From contig KQ481983.1 of assembly GCA_001430745.1 (NCBI GenBank), positions 3,151,508-3,197,913 on the forward strand: a DNA stretch of 46,406 nucleotides. Reading direction: 5' to 3'. Below the pieces are notes generated by a model. That model worked only from the letters and a program-made list of their open reading frames with translations. It was not told the origin of the DNA and searched no databases. The position numbers were made by a program, and so were the translations under genes. This DNA comes from Auxenochlorella pyrenoidosa. Taxonomy: Eukaryota; Chlorophyta; Trebouxiophyceae; Chlorellales; Chlorellaceae. Shown here piece by piece: positions 10,746 to 22,021 of this stretch. Each line of letters begins with the position of its first letter. Position 1 is the stretch's first letter.

Positions 10746-13700
10746 TCACAGCAGGGGCATGTCGCCCTCCAGAAACCTGTCCCGGAAGTCTGTGCCCTTG
10801 GCCAGCACAAAGAAGGTGGGCACGCCGGGCACGACGTGGTCTGGCCGCGCCAGCGCGTCGCGCAGCGTCCACCCCTCGCGCACCCGCACCCAGCTCGCCG
10901 CCTTGGGGCCGTACCGCTGCGGCCCCTCCTCCGCCACGTCGGGCCAGCTGCCAAAGTAGACCTGCGGGGCAGCAGGGGGCGGACGGGGGGGGGTCTGGTC
11001 CACCCACCAGGGCATTGCAGGGCAGCCACCTGCATGGGGTGCTTTCCCATGGCGCATGTGCAGCACGCTGCAAGAGCAGCGGGCACATCGCCTCCCCCTT
11101 GGGGCTGCGGCGCAGCAAGGCCCCCCCCGCGCCCCCGCACCTCTGTCAGCTGGTCCAGCGTGAGCGGCGTGGCGGAATGGCTCAGGTAGTACACCTCAAT
11201 GTTCTGCCGGCTGTACTCGCCGCGCGCGTCCCACTCCAGGGGCGGCGCCTCAGGGCCAAACATGAGGTCCAGGTGGTCCCTGCCGGGCGGAGGGGTGGGC
11301 GGGTGGGTGGGTGGGTGGAAGGGGGGGAGGCACGAGGGCAACAAGGCCTGACATTGACAGCAGCAGCAGCCGGGAGATATGTGGGGTCTCCGAGGTCGTG
11401 GGGTGGGTGGGGGCCAGCAGGGAGGAAGAGGCTCTGGCGAGGAGGGTCTAGAAAGGGAGCGCTGCCACATGCGGCTCTGCACCGCGGCGTGACCTCTTGG
11501 AGCCCAGTCCTGTCCGATGAGCCAACCGGTGCGGGCAGCCCGCGCTCACTTGAATGTGTCCTCCTCGCAAACATCGTCCACGCTGTCCTGCTGCATGCCC
11601 GCCTCTGGGTAGAAGAAGAGCACGGGCCAGTGCACCAGCCCGTCCTCATCCAGCGCCGGCCGCCGGTCCCCGATGGTGAACTGCGGGCGGCCCACGCGCC
11701 AGCCGCGCGAGAGGATGCCCTCGGCGAGCGCGCGCGCGGGCGAGCGGATGCGCGCCTGCCGCGCCGCCTCGGCCGCGTCGCGCTGCGCCTGCGAGCAGTA
11801 GGGGCGTGGCGTGGGGGGCAGACGGCTGGGCTGAGAGCGCAGTCGCAGAGGAACATAGTGTATCGAGATGGGCGTGCGAGGCGGGCCACTCGAGCAAGGA
11901 GGGCTGTCACCAAGAGGCTGCAGCATGCCAGGGCGGACAGACCGCCCACTTAGAGGCAGCCAGCCAGCAGGACTAAAACAGGCCCCCCCCCNNNNNNNNN
12001 NNNNNNNNNNNNNNNNNNNNNNNNNNNNNNNNNNNNNNNNNNNNNNNNNNNNNNNNNNNNNNNNNNNNNNNNNNNNNNNNNNNNNNNNNNNNNNNNNNNN
12101 NNNNNNNNNNNNNNNNNNNNNNNNNNNNNNNNNNNNNNNNNNNNNNNNNNNNNNNNNNNNNNNNNNNNNNNNNNNNNNNNNNNNNNNNNNNNNNNNNNNN
12201 NNNNNNNNNNNNNNNNNNNNNNNNNNNNNNNNNNNNNNNNNNNNNNNNNNNNNNNNNNNNNNNNNNNNNNNNNNNNNNNNNNNNNNNNNNNNNNNNNNNN
12301 NNNNNNNNNNNNNNNNNNNNNNNNNNNNNNNNNNNNNNNNNNNNNNNNNNNNNNNNNNNNNNNNNNNNNNNNNNNNNNNNNNNNNNNNNNNNNNNNNNNN
12401 NNNNNNNNNNNNNNNNNNNNNNNNNNNNNNNNNNNNNNNNNNACCCACACACACACCCACCCCACCCACCCCCCACCCCCACCCACCCCCGCACCCCCAC
12501 CTGTGCGTCCTTCTCCACAGCCGCTCGCCGCTTCATGTCCCGCAGCTCGCGGTTGTCCTCCTCCAGCAGCAGCCCCTGCTCGCACAGCTCCATGCAGCGC
12601 TCGTACTTGCGCAGCCCCATGGCGCCCTTGGCCGCGCGGTAGAACGCCTGCAGGCGGTCAGCCGGCTCCGCAGGGTGGTTTGTGCCTGATCATGGTGGTC
12701 AAAATCTGCTCATTTTAAAGGGAACAAAGGGAGCCCCCCAACCCCACTTCCTTCATGAAAACTCCCCCAACCCTTGACTGCTGCTTGTCCAAGCACTTGC
12801 CAGGCCAACCCAGCAGGATGGGCACGAGCAGCATGCCCGCCACCCCCCTCCCCCGCTATTCCCACAACCAGCGCCTACCTTGATGTTCTTGTCGTTGTGC
12901 CGCAGCGCCGCCAGCCCATCCTGGTACGCGTTTCGGAAGTTGCCCAGCAGCAGGTTGACGTGCGCCCGGTTGGAGCACAGGACCGAGTTGAGGGCGGCAT
13001 CCTCGCACTGTGGGCGGTGAGCGGCGAAGCTTTCTTGCTTGCAAGCATTGGGCTGGCGTGCAGGCTGCCCAGATGATGGCATTCCAACGTTTGCCAGCTG
13101 GTGGCTCGAGCGTTCGTTGCTTCGTAGTGGATTAGAATGTCTTAGGGAGCGGCACCTCAAAGCCAAAACTGGGGGAGGACTCACCATGACGTCAAGGCCC
13201 TTGCCATACTGCTCAATGGCCTGCCGCAGGTAGAACTTCTTCTTGTGCCGCAGGCCCGCCTTCAGCGCATCATTCCCCATGTTCTGCGGTGTTGCCAGGC
13301 GTTGGGGATTGCTTGCAGAGCAGGGTGTGCAGCGGCCCGCAACCGTCACATGAATCCAAAGCCCGTGCCGAGCCTGTCAGCCCGCACCCCGGGGCCCACA
13401 CCTTGAAGCCCTCGGCCTGCTCCTCCGGCGTGGTGTCTGCCATGATGGCCTTGATGGCTGCCGCGTCGGGGTGCTCCTCATCATTCTCTGGCAGCTCATC
13501 CCTGCACAGAGCAAGCAGCGGCGGCGGCAGCGGCGGCGGCGTTGGAAGGTGCAGACTGCCGCGAAAAAGACGAAGTGCATGCATTCGTTCTAGCATGCCT
13601 TTGCTTCTGCAGGGCGCTGCAGCCTTCCAGCCTCCGCCCTTCAGAAGCCCACGCCACATGCAACTCGACATGCAGCGCTCTCGGCCTTGCTATCAGTCTC

Positions 13701-13845
13701 ACCAGAAGAGAGCAGGCAGATCCTCATTCCTGAGCCCTGGCGGGGGTGCGGCGGGGGCCACCTGCTGGGGATGTTCCTCCTCGTCACTGTCGTAGAAGCT
13801 CACCATTCTGCCGTCCGGTCCATTGATCGACGAAGAGAGAGACAT
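10746..13845 (-). CDS. TTC4: TTC4/Cns1-type tetratricopeptide co-chaperone of Hsp90/Hsp70
   Basis: Cytosolic/nuclear co-chaperone that bridges Hsp70 and Hsp90. Exons (descending): 13845-13703, 13501-13402, 13283-13185, 13007-12879, 12647-12501, 11788-11550, 11279-11141, 10961-10746; 403 aa. An acidic N-terminus with DELPENDEEHPD and TPEEQAEGFK precedes a three-repeat TPR domain: NMGNDALKAG, then CSNRAHVNLLLGNFRNAYQD, then KAFYRAAKGAMGLRKYERC. A charged helix follows, then the C-terminal wheel domain typical of the family (HWPVLFFYPEAG, DHLDLMFG, IEVYYLSHS, VPTFFVLAKGTDFRDRF). The intron between exons 5 and 6 contains the 451-base N gap. The frame is continuous across it (phase 0), so probably no exon is missing, although a small one could hide there. 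A second in-frame ATG at 13806 (MVSFYDSDEEE) is an equally possible start. Confidence 0.88.
11286..11332 (+). repeat. G-rich GGGT repeat in TTC4 intron (G-quadruplex-capable)
   Basis: Successive GGGT units followed by a run of seven or more G, inside a TTC4 intron. On the transcribed (minus) sense this is C-rich, so any quadruplex would form in the non-template orientation relative to the plus strand, not in the TTC4 RNA. Confidence 0.6.
11992..12442. other. Assembly gap (N run, 451 bases)
   Basis: Unresolved bases inside the fifth intron of TTC4. The left edge is a run of nine or more C and the right edge a CACACA/CCCACC low-complexity tract, so the assembly most likely failed at a simple repeat. 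Confidence 0.97.
12443..12500. repeat. C/A-rich simple repeat next to gap
   Basis: A CACACACACCC / CACCC low-complexity tract directly beside the N gap and running up to the splice donor of TTC4 exon 5 (minus strand). Confidence 0.7.
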
Positions 13846-14010
13846 CAATGCTATTTCCGGTTTCACCCTTGCCTGACACAGCAGGCGACAGCTGAACTTT
13901 TGGTCCCCAGCTTTCGGAGGCATCAGCGGGCTTCTCGAGTCAACAGAGCTCTAAGAATTGAAGAAGAAGGCTCCCAGCGCACCCCCCTTCAGTTTGTGCC
14001 TCTCGGTGCT
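13846..14010. promoter_or_regulatory. Compact bidirectional promoter, TTC4 (-) / ABCD transporter (+)
   Basis: Only 165 bases separate the two divergent start codons (204 if TTC4 starts at 13806). The stretch is visibly less GC-rich than its surroundings. No TATA box or other named element could be assigned, so this is inferred from gene arrangement. Confidence 0.5.
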
Positions 14011-17000
14011 ATGCCGTCGGTATTCGAGGGCTTCACCCTTCGACAAAAGCGGGCCTTGGCGGTGAGCATCATCTGTAGACGCAGCACGCAGGGTGGCGCC
14101 TCTGCTGCCAGCGGCTGCCGCCGCTTACCGCTACCAGGCTGCCGCCACCCTGAGCTAACCCTGCTGTCTCGGCCTGCAGGTATTTTTGCTTGGAGGAGGC
14201 CTCTCCCTGCGCGCTCTGAGGCAGCAACTGCGTGCGGCACGGCGGGAACAGCAGGTAGGGAATGTCGTGCAGTTGCCAGTTGAGCCAGGTGAGCAAGGCT
14301 ACAGCCAGCTGGCCCGCCCAGCTTGCACCGAGCCGGCGCCGCCCACTCTCAACCCTGCGCAGGCAATATGCCGGGGGGTTGAGGCGCACACCAAGCGGAC
14401 GGGACCGTCCCCCAAGGTGGCAGTTGACGCGGTGTTCCTCCGCCGCCTGCTGGCCATCCTGAAGATGTGAGCGGTCCCTCCCGCTCTCGCACCCGTGCGC
14501 CTCTGCATTCGCACCCACGGCTGGGCAGGCAGGGCGTTGGGCGCATCCACGACCCGTTCTCGGTGGTGTCCTGGCGACTCGGCTCGCCCCGACCCGTCCG
14601 GGCATCACCGCCGCAAGAGTTTGCGTGCCTGCTAGCCTCTCCGCCCCTCCACTGTGTTGCCACCCCCTCCCTTGGCTCGCCCCCCGCTGCAGCTGCGTGC
14701 CCGGCGTGTTCAGCCCCGAGGCAGGCCTGATCTACGTGCAGGGCGGGCTGCTGGTGCTGCGCACGCTGCTGTCCGATTATGTGTCCAAGCTGGAGGGCCG
14801 AGCTGCGCGCTGGGCCATCCAGAGCAATGGGCCGCTGCTGAGCCGCACGCTGGGCCAGTTTGTGGCGGTGGGTGCTGGGTTTTACTTTCACACGCTGCTG
14901 CTGCTAGCGGTTGCTCAGTGCTGGGGCAGGGACCACGCGGCACGGCCCAGCGCCGAGTGGAAAGGTGCATATCGTGTTTTTGACCAGGCTGGCGTGCCGC
15001 CCTGCCACGTTGTCAGCACAAGCCAAGCGCTACTGCAGGGCCCCTAGGAGGCCGAGCACGCAAGCACAGTTGAGCCAGCGCGCGCGCAATGAGGTGGCTG
15101 TACCATGTTTGGGGCCTTTTGCGGCCTGTCCCTGCTTGCAGGTGTCCATCCCGGCAGCCATCGTCAACTCAGGCCTTAAATACATGCAGCGGCGGATCAA
15201 GGCAAGCTGTCGCTTGCTGGCGGCACCCCGCGCGACCCTGCTTGTGCTCTGTATCCATGGCGTGGATGGACGGAACTGGGCACAGCAGCCTGCACTTTGC
15301 GATGACTCTTGTGCGTGCTGCGCCCGCCTGAGGCAGCCTTCCCCGCTCCGGCTCCTGCCTGCCCCGCAGCTGGCCTTCCAGCGGCGCCTCACGCAGAGCC
15401 TGCACGCCCAGTACTGCGAGCACCGCGCATACTACGCAGCATCCACGCTCGGCGGTGGGTGGGCACACAGCTGTGTGTTGCAAGGACGGGGGTTCAAGGC
15501 TCGTACCTTGTCGCTCTGCCAGCCTTCCACTGTTTGGGTTGCGGGGCTGCGTGCCCCCACCTGCGCTGCCAGCAATGTGGCCACGCGCTGAAGGATAGGC
15601 TGCCATTCTGTGCGTGTTCTGTGCCCATACCTGCCCCCGCGGCCTTGCCCTGTCCAGGCCTCACCAACGCCGACCAGCGCATCACCGAGGATGTGGAGCG
15701 CTTCTCCCACACCATCTCCGAGCTGTACAGCTACACCTTCAAGCCGTGAGCAGGGGCGGCGGGAAGATCGGCTTGCAGGGAGGGCCGCAACAAGGCATGC
15801 AGGGCAAAGGTGACAGCTTTGCGCGCTGTGGGTGTGCAGGCAGTGTTCCCTGCACCCGGTCTGCCCCGCTGGCAGCGCCGTCGTTGCCTGCCGGTTCCCA
15901 AGCCCTGCTCGACTGTGCGCTGTTCATCACAACGCCTGCAGGCTGCTGGATGTGATCCTCTTCACCCGGTCGCTGTCTCGTGTCATGGGCTACAAGCGCC
16001 AGTTTGCGCTGTGAGCAGGCTGGCGTGGGGCAGTGGCGCGTGGACCGGCAGGCGGCGGGCATTGTAGTGGCTTGAACTCCGCTGCTCCTTTGGCCTGCTG
16101 GTTGCCTCGTCATCAAGTTGTCTTCCGCCCTGCCTCTTCATCCAGCACTACTTGGTCTCCTGCGACCGGTGCCCTCCTTTCCATCCTCTCTCTCTGGGCC
16201 ATGCAGGTATGGCTACTACCTGCTGGTGGCGCAGGTGCTGCGCGCCGCCAGCCCGCCCCTGGCGCTCATGACGGCGCAGGAGACGGCGCTGGGGGGGGCC
16301 TTCAGGGCCGCGCACCAGCGCCTGGTGGCGCACGCAGAGGAGGTGGCGGTGAGCGCCCGCTGAGCGCTAATGCACGGCAGCGCGTGCGCCCTGCCACCTG
16401 AGTTGCCCGATGGCCAGCCTGGCCAGCCTGCCGCACCCGCCAGGGCCTCCAGCCACCCGGGATGTGAGCCAAGCTGTATTCAGCTGTCTGCCTGTCTGCA
16501 TTGAAATGCGCTCACGCCTGCCTCGTGCCCGGCCGGCTGCCCCACCGGCCTCTTTCCCCACTTCTCCGTCCCCGGCCTCTGGTTCCCCCGCAGTTTAACG
16601 ACCCCCCAGCCGGCATGAGCGAGCAGATGATTCTGAATCAGCACCTGTACCGCCTGCTGCGCCACAGCCGGCTGTCGGCCTTCATGCAGTTTGTGCAGCA
16701 GTCGCTGGATGGCTTCCTCGTCAAGGTGGGTGGGTTGGCGTGGGGTGGGGCAGGGGTTCGCAGGCTTGAGGGCCAGGGCTGGAGGTCAGCCAGAGCAGGC
16801 AGGGCCGCCGCAGATCCGGCAGCCCAGCATTGGGCCTGCAGACGCCTGGTGCAAGCGCCCACGCCCGATGCAGCGTGCCCAAGAGAGCAGGCATGTGCTG
16901 AGCCAAGCCATGCGAAAGGTGCAACCTTAGAGGCCCCCGGGGTGCGCGTGCCCGCCCCCCCCCCCCCCCCCCCCCCCGCCGCAGTACGGCGCCACCTCTG

Positions 17001-19561
17001 TGGCCCTGGCCATCTACTCGCTGCCGCTCTTCTGGCAGCGCGGCAGCGGGCTGGCGGGCGGCTCGCAGGGCGAGGTCACGCAGAACTACATCTCCAGCAT
17101 GCGCCTGCTGTCCAACACCTCCAAGTGAGCCAGCGGGCGGCGGGGGCAGGGAACGCTGCGCGCATGCCAGTCGCAGCCAGACGTGCTCAAGCTGGCATTT
17201 TTGTTGCAGCAGCCGGACTCGGCTACTCCTCCAGCGCTGGGCTGCCCACTGGCTCTGGACAAGCCACTGCAACATTGCAGCTTGTTGAGCATCCCCCCCC
17301 CCCACCCGCCCCCCGCCCACCCACCACCACCACCACCACACACACCCATCCCCCGCAGGGGCATTGGCGAGCTGGTGCTGGTGTACAAGCGGGTGACCGG
17401 GCTGGCGGGGCACACCTCGCGTGTCAGCGAGCTGCTGGAGCGCATTCGTGGGCTGTCCCGGGCGGACGAGGAGGAGACGCTGCGGCGGCTGTACCTGCGG
17501 TGGGCGCTGGGCGGGGGCGGTTGCGTGGGGGTGGGTGGCTGGGTGGCTGGGTGGGTGCATCGCACCATTGGTGCGTGTGTGTGTATGTGTTTTGGGGGTG
17601 AGGGGTGGGGGAGAAGGGGTGTCTGATGGGTTTGGGTGGCCAGCTTGGCTGGAGTCTTGGTTGGTGGGGCGTTGTTGTCTGAGCTCGGCATGCTCAGGAG
17701 GTTTGGAGCGTGCACCTGCGCAGTGGGTCTGCCTGCACCTGGAGCGGCCCACCGACTGGCCGGCATGCTGTGCCTTGGCCCCCACCCCGCCCTGCAGCAA
17801 CGTCAGCTCCAGCGGGCTGCTGCTACCAGCCAGTGTGTCGAGCGGGGCGCTGGAGCCGCTGCCAGAGCCGCGGCGGCTGGAGGGGGAGACCATCAAATTC
17901 AACAGGCAAGGGCGGCCTGGAGAAGGCAGTGCACTCAGCGCAAGATGATTTCTGTGTCTCTTTCCTGCTTTCAGCCTGTGGACGATACCAGCCCGCCCTG
18001 CCTGTGCGGCAGCGTGGGATGCTGCCCGCCCGCTGGATGTCTAGCACTTCCCATGCCCCCCAGGAGCAGCACCCTCCCACACCCTGGGTGGGAGCGCATC
18101 CATGCTGTGCCACGCAGGGTGTACCTGGCCTCCCCCGATGGCGTGGAGCTGGTGCGGGAGCTGTCGTTCGAGGTGCAGCCGGGGCGCAGCGTGCTCATCA
18201 TGGGACCCAACGGCAGCGGCAAGAGCAGCCTGTTCAGGTGCGCCCCGGCTTCGATGGCTGCTGTCGCGTCCCAGGGACGCAGGCAGTGCGCGCCCCACCT
18301 GCCTGTGCCAAGCAATCACTCCAGCGCCTCCTGCACCTTCCGCGTCAACGAGGCGCGTCGCTGCAGGCGCCCGCGCTGCGCCTTTGCATGCGTCCCTCAC
18401 GCCGGCATACTCCTGCCGCACCCCCGCAGGGTGGCGGCCGGGCTGTGGCCGCTGCAGGCGGGCGAGGTGACGTTGCCCCCCAAGGGCGAGCTGTTTTACC
18501 TGAGCCAGCGGCCCTACCTGGTGGCCGGCACGCTGCGCGACCAGCTGCTGTACCCGGAGCCGCCGCGGGCGGTGTACGCAGCCTCGCGGTCGGAGCGGGC
18601 GCGGGCGTGCGTGGAGCCCTGGATGCGCAGCCTGGCCCTGGGGGAGGAGGAGCTGGAGGAGCGGCTGAGGTGGGGCCGGGGCGCAGGGGCGCGGGGGCGC
18701 AGCGCGGCCCAGTGGGGGCAGCGCTCGTGGTGCCGTGGTGTGAGGCAGCGTGCGTGCTGGCTCCCGCTCGCCACGCGCGCCGCTCACCCTGCCCACCCTG
18801 CCCCTGCCCGCCCCGCAGCGAGTGCCTGGAGGCTGTGGAGCTGGACTACCTGCTGATCAGGGGCAGGGGGTGGGACCAGGTGGGGGCAGGGGTGGGGGTC
18901 GCCATCTTCGGGAGGATTTGTGCAGGGCAGGCCAGCACCTTGGTCCAAGACGCCTGAAGAGGCTGCCGGGAAGTCCGCAGCTGCCGGGTGTACGGCTCTG
19001 CTGACAGGGCGGGCCAGTGAGCCGCCGGGCGACCCCGCCGCGGGGCCCGCAGGTGCAGCCCTGGAACGAGACGCTGTCTGGCGGCGAGAAGCAGCGGCTG
19101 GCGGCGGCGCGCCTGCTCTTCCACCGACCCAGGTTTGCCATCCTGGACGAGTGCACCTCGGCAGTCAGCGCAGACGGCGAGAGCAAGCTGTGAGTCGGAG
19201 ATGACTGGGGCGCCTGCGTCCCCACCTGGTTGTGCCAAGGGCGTTTTGGTTGTGTGGCGAGCACGGCCGCTGCTTCGACAGACCAGGCTGTGCACCCGCG
19301 TGCCCATGTGGGGGAAGAGCACTGGCCGCGCGAGGTAAACGCGGCGCTGCGCCCGCGCCCGGCCGCCCCCCCTGGCGCAGGTACAGCGCGCTGGTGCGGG
19401 CGGGCATCACCACGGTGTCCATCGGGCACCGCCCCGCGCTGCGCCGCTTCCACTCGGTGGCGGTGCACTTTGGGGAGGGCGGCACCGGGCACTACAGCAT
19501 CGAGCAGCTGCGTGGCAGCGATGCAGAGGGCCTCGCGGAGGCAGACCTGCCAGGGCTGTAG
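14011..19561 (+). CDS. ABCD-family half-transporter (peroxisomal type)
   Basis: ATP-binding cassette half-transporter of subfamily D, whose members import fatty acyl-CoA or related substrates, usually into peroxisomes. Exons: 14011-14061, 14180-14254, 14363-14466, 14693-14867, 15142-15201, 15370-15454, 15658-15745, 15942-16010, 16207-16348, 16594-16725, 16985-17124, 17359-17499, 17798-17905, 18118-18237, 18430-18669, 18819-18879, 19053-19189, 19381-19561; 702 aa. The membrane domain keeps ABCD marks: [32 protein letters not shown] and KPLLDVI. The nucleotide-binding domain has Walker [10 protein letters not shown] (about 486-494), Q-loop SQRPY, signature LSGGEKQR (near 605), Walker B FAILDE (near 625) and H-loop SIGHR. 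Introns 5 (15202) and 13 (17906) have GC donors. It is a single half, so it must dimerise. Peroxisomal versus plastid placement cannot be decided from sequence alone. Confidence 0.88.
16955..16977 (+). repeat. Poly-C run serving as polypyrimidine tract
   Basis: Twenty-three consecutive C bases ending seven bases before the acceptor of ABCD exon 11 (exon start 16985). Part of the splice signal and also a likely sequencing and replication weak point. Confidence 0.75.
17500..17620 (+). repeat. G-rich GGGTGG/GGCTGG repeat in ABCD intron 12
   Basis: Repeated GGGTGG and GGCTGGG units followed by a GT-rich stretch. The spacing of G runs is compatible with a quadruplex in the pre-mRNA of the ABCD gene, directly after the splice donor. 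Confidence 0.55.
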
Positions 19562-19914
19562 CGTGTGACACTGGTCTGGCGGCTCTTTACGTCGAGGCAG
19601 CTGTATGAAGTAGCGTGTAGTGTTTCCTTTCTGTGCATGTGTGCGTGTATCCGGTCATGCTATCCTATTTCCTTCTGTACCCTGGCCTGGCCAACCGGAG
19701 GGCCTTTCATTATGGGAGGCCAGATTCCTCCGTTTTTCTAGTGCCTAAGAACGTCGACATGCTACCCTGCCTTCATTTCTTCAGCCTGCAAATCAACCAG
19801 CCCTTGATGGTTGCATCTCCGTTACAGGCCTGCTGCTCCATGCAGTCATCGATGCAAGGCGCGCGCAAAAGAAGGCTTGCTGCCAGCTCCAGGCCTCCAT
19901 ACACTAAGCCTGCT
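19562..19914. other. Convergent 3' region, ABCD (+) and TUG-like (-)
   Basis: About 350 bases between the two stop codons, distinctly A/T-richer than coding DNA. It holds a minus-strand TGTAA (19822-19826). No plus-strand TGTAA was found for the ABCD transcript. Confidence 0.5.
19822..19826 (-). terminator. TGTAA poly(A) signal (minus strand)
   Basis: TGTAA on the minus strand, about 90 bases after the stop codon of the TUG/ASPSCR1-like gene. Confidence 0.5.
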
Positions 19915-22021
19915 TCACTTGCTCCCAAGCTTCAACCACTTGGGCACTCCCTTCTGCACCTGCGCCGCCCCAGCGGCCCGGGTGCTGCCCGCAGCAGCAG
20001 CAGCCGCCGTGCCACCACCAGCTGCAGCCCCAGCGGCAGGCTGCCGCTGGCCTGCCGGGCGGGCGTGCATTACAGCAGAGCGCTCCGGCGGCGCCTCGGC
20101 AAGAGCCAGCACCTCTGGCCTCACGTGCTCCTGCTGCGCCTGGCCGCCGGCCGCAGCTGCCGCCTTGCTGGCATCCACCCCCACGTGCACCTTGGCGGCG
20201 GGCACCAGCTTGGCAGAGTACAGGCTGGGGGACAGGTCCCTGAGCACAGTGCGGGGCGGGGTGGTGAACAGGAACGCGCGGGCCTCCGCACCTGGGGCCA
20301 GCGCTGCGCGCGCCAGCCCCAGCAGCTCTGACAGGGGGGCGGTGGCGGGCAGCGCCGTCTGCAGCACGGTCGCGCCGTCGGGCAGGTAGAGCCGGATGGG
20401 CACGTCGCCGTACGACTCGGCGCGGCGCCGCTCCTCCTTCTCCCGCATCTGCAGGCGGGGCGGGGGCCTGGCCAGGCAGCTGGCTGGTCCTGCATGGCTT
20501 CCAGCCCGTTGCGGTCGGAAAGGCAGCGCTGGATGGATGGTTGATTCCTCCGCCAGGTGCATGTCAGACAACGACGCAACGCAAGGCAGATCACAAGAGC
20601 ACTCATCGCTCTTCTGCACCATGCCAGGACCTCACCGCCGCCGTCATTAGGTGCCCGCCCTCCTGCTTGGCGCGCTGCGCCGCTTGGCTGGCCATGGCGC
20701 GGCGCAGGTCAGCCTACGGGGCAGGTACAGTGTGCGGGTGTGGCATGGTTGGGCACCCCAGAGCGGGGAGTCGGCAGACGAGGGCCCTGCCCACTGAAGT
20801 GCAGTGCCCTTGCGGCAGCTGGACAGCCCTCTTGATCACCCCGCATCGCAGCCAGCGCGCTTGCAGGCAGGCGACTGAAGCCATGGTGCGACAGCAGCGC
20901 TGTGCAGGCCGCTAGGCTGGACCTGCCTCTGTAAAGTCGTAAAAGGAGTCGTCGACATCCGCTTGCGAGCCGCCTGCCGCGCCCTCTGCCTGCTGCTCCG
21001 CCTGCCGCGTGAACACCCACACGCGGCGACCAAACAGCGCGACTGATGGGTGTGCATCCTCTGGCGGCGTGGCAGCCGCAGGCTCAGCAGGGCCAGCAGC
21101 CGTGCTGCTGCTGGGAGCGACGGCTGGTGCGGCTTGAGCGGCTGGCGCTTGTGCTGCTGGCGCCTGTGCTGCAGCCGGAGCAGGCGTGCTGGTGCTAGGC
21201 ATTGCCTGAAGAGGTGCTGCCGCCACCGCGGGTGGCTGTTGCACTGTGGCAGCGGCGGCTGGTGCGGCGTGCTGCGGTGCTGCTGGCGCTGCTGCGGGTG
21301 CCTTGAAGGCTGCAGCAGTTGGTGCTAGCTGTGGTGCCTCCTGCACCCCAAGCGCCTGCTCGCGGCCTACAGTGAGAGTGTGCAGGGATAGGGGCAGACT
21401 TGGAACAGCGCACCCGCCCACACATCCAGCCATTTGGGCTCATCTCTCCCGGCTGCCTGCCGTCCAGCATCATCCACCTTGTTGCGCCTGGTGCTGCCAC
21501 CAGCTGGTCAAAGCATCGCTGCCCCCTCCCACCTTGCGCCTTCCATCCACTGCCCACCCTCCACCCCACCAACTGCCACGCCCGCCGCACCTGTCCTGAG
21601 CTCCAGCTTGTCTCGCCCCACGTTGGCAAAGCGCAGCGGCGTGGACAGGTCCAGCGCCTTGCCCCGCAGCAGCAGCTGGCAGTCCTCCGGGCGGACCTGC
21701 CCCGCCAGCTTCAGCTGGCCCAGCACGTCGCCCACCAGCACCAAGAGCGGCTGCATGGGGCCGCCCTTGACAGTGAAGCGCCGCCCTGTGGGCAGGGCGG
21801 GCGGGGGGGCATGCGGGGATGCAGGGCGGCACAACACCGGGCGGCAGCGCATGCATGCAGGGCTGCTGCAGCTGCACGTGGCAGCAAGTGCATGGACGTT
21901 TGACAGAATGTTTATGCCTGGCTGACGTCAGCAGGCAGCTGCGGTTCGCTGTGCACGCGGAGCAGAGTGAAAATGCACACGGTCACGTACTGTGGGCCTC
22001 AATGGTAATGCTGGAAGCCAT
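19915..22021 (-). CDS. ASPSCR1: TUG/ASPSCR1-like UBX-domain protein (p97/Cdc48 cofactor)
   Basis: Exons (descending): 22021-21991, 21785-21591, 21366-20927, 20713-20636, 20448-19915; 425 aa. The tiny first exon (MASSITIEAH) splices into RRFTVKGGP, creating the N-terminal ubiquitin-like fold of TUG, which ends in STPLRFANVGRDKLEL. An Ala/Pro-rich linker follows, then HPSVALFGRRVWVF and DDSFYDFTEADLRRAMASQ, the helical segment that family members use to bind p97/Cdc48. A UBX domain follows (IRLYLPDGATVLQ, FLFTTPPRTVLRDLS, LVPAAKVHVG). Family members bind and disassemble Cdc48 hexamers (plant PUX1) and retain vesicles in animals. Intron 3 has a GC donor (first intron base 20926 on the minus strand); GT alternatives break the frame. 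The C-terminal 70 residues are Ala-rich and end in VPKWLKLGSK, resembling the end of animal TUG. Confidence 0.82.

Noticed and set aside
10746..13845. A missing exon of TTC4 inside the first N gap
   Set aside because: Exons 5 and 6 join in phase 0 and the joined helix matches the family spacing, so no exon is required, although a small phase-0 exon cannot be excluded.
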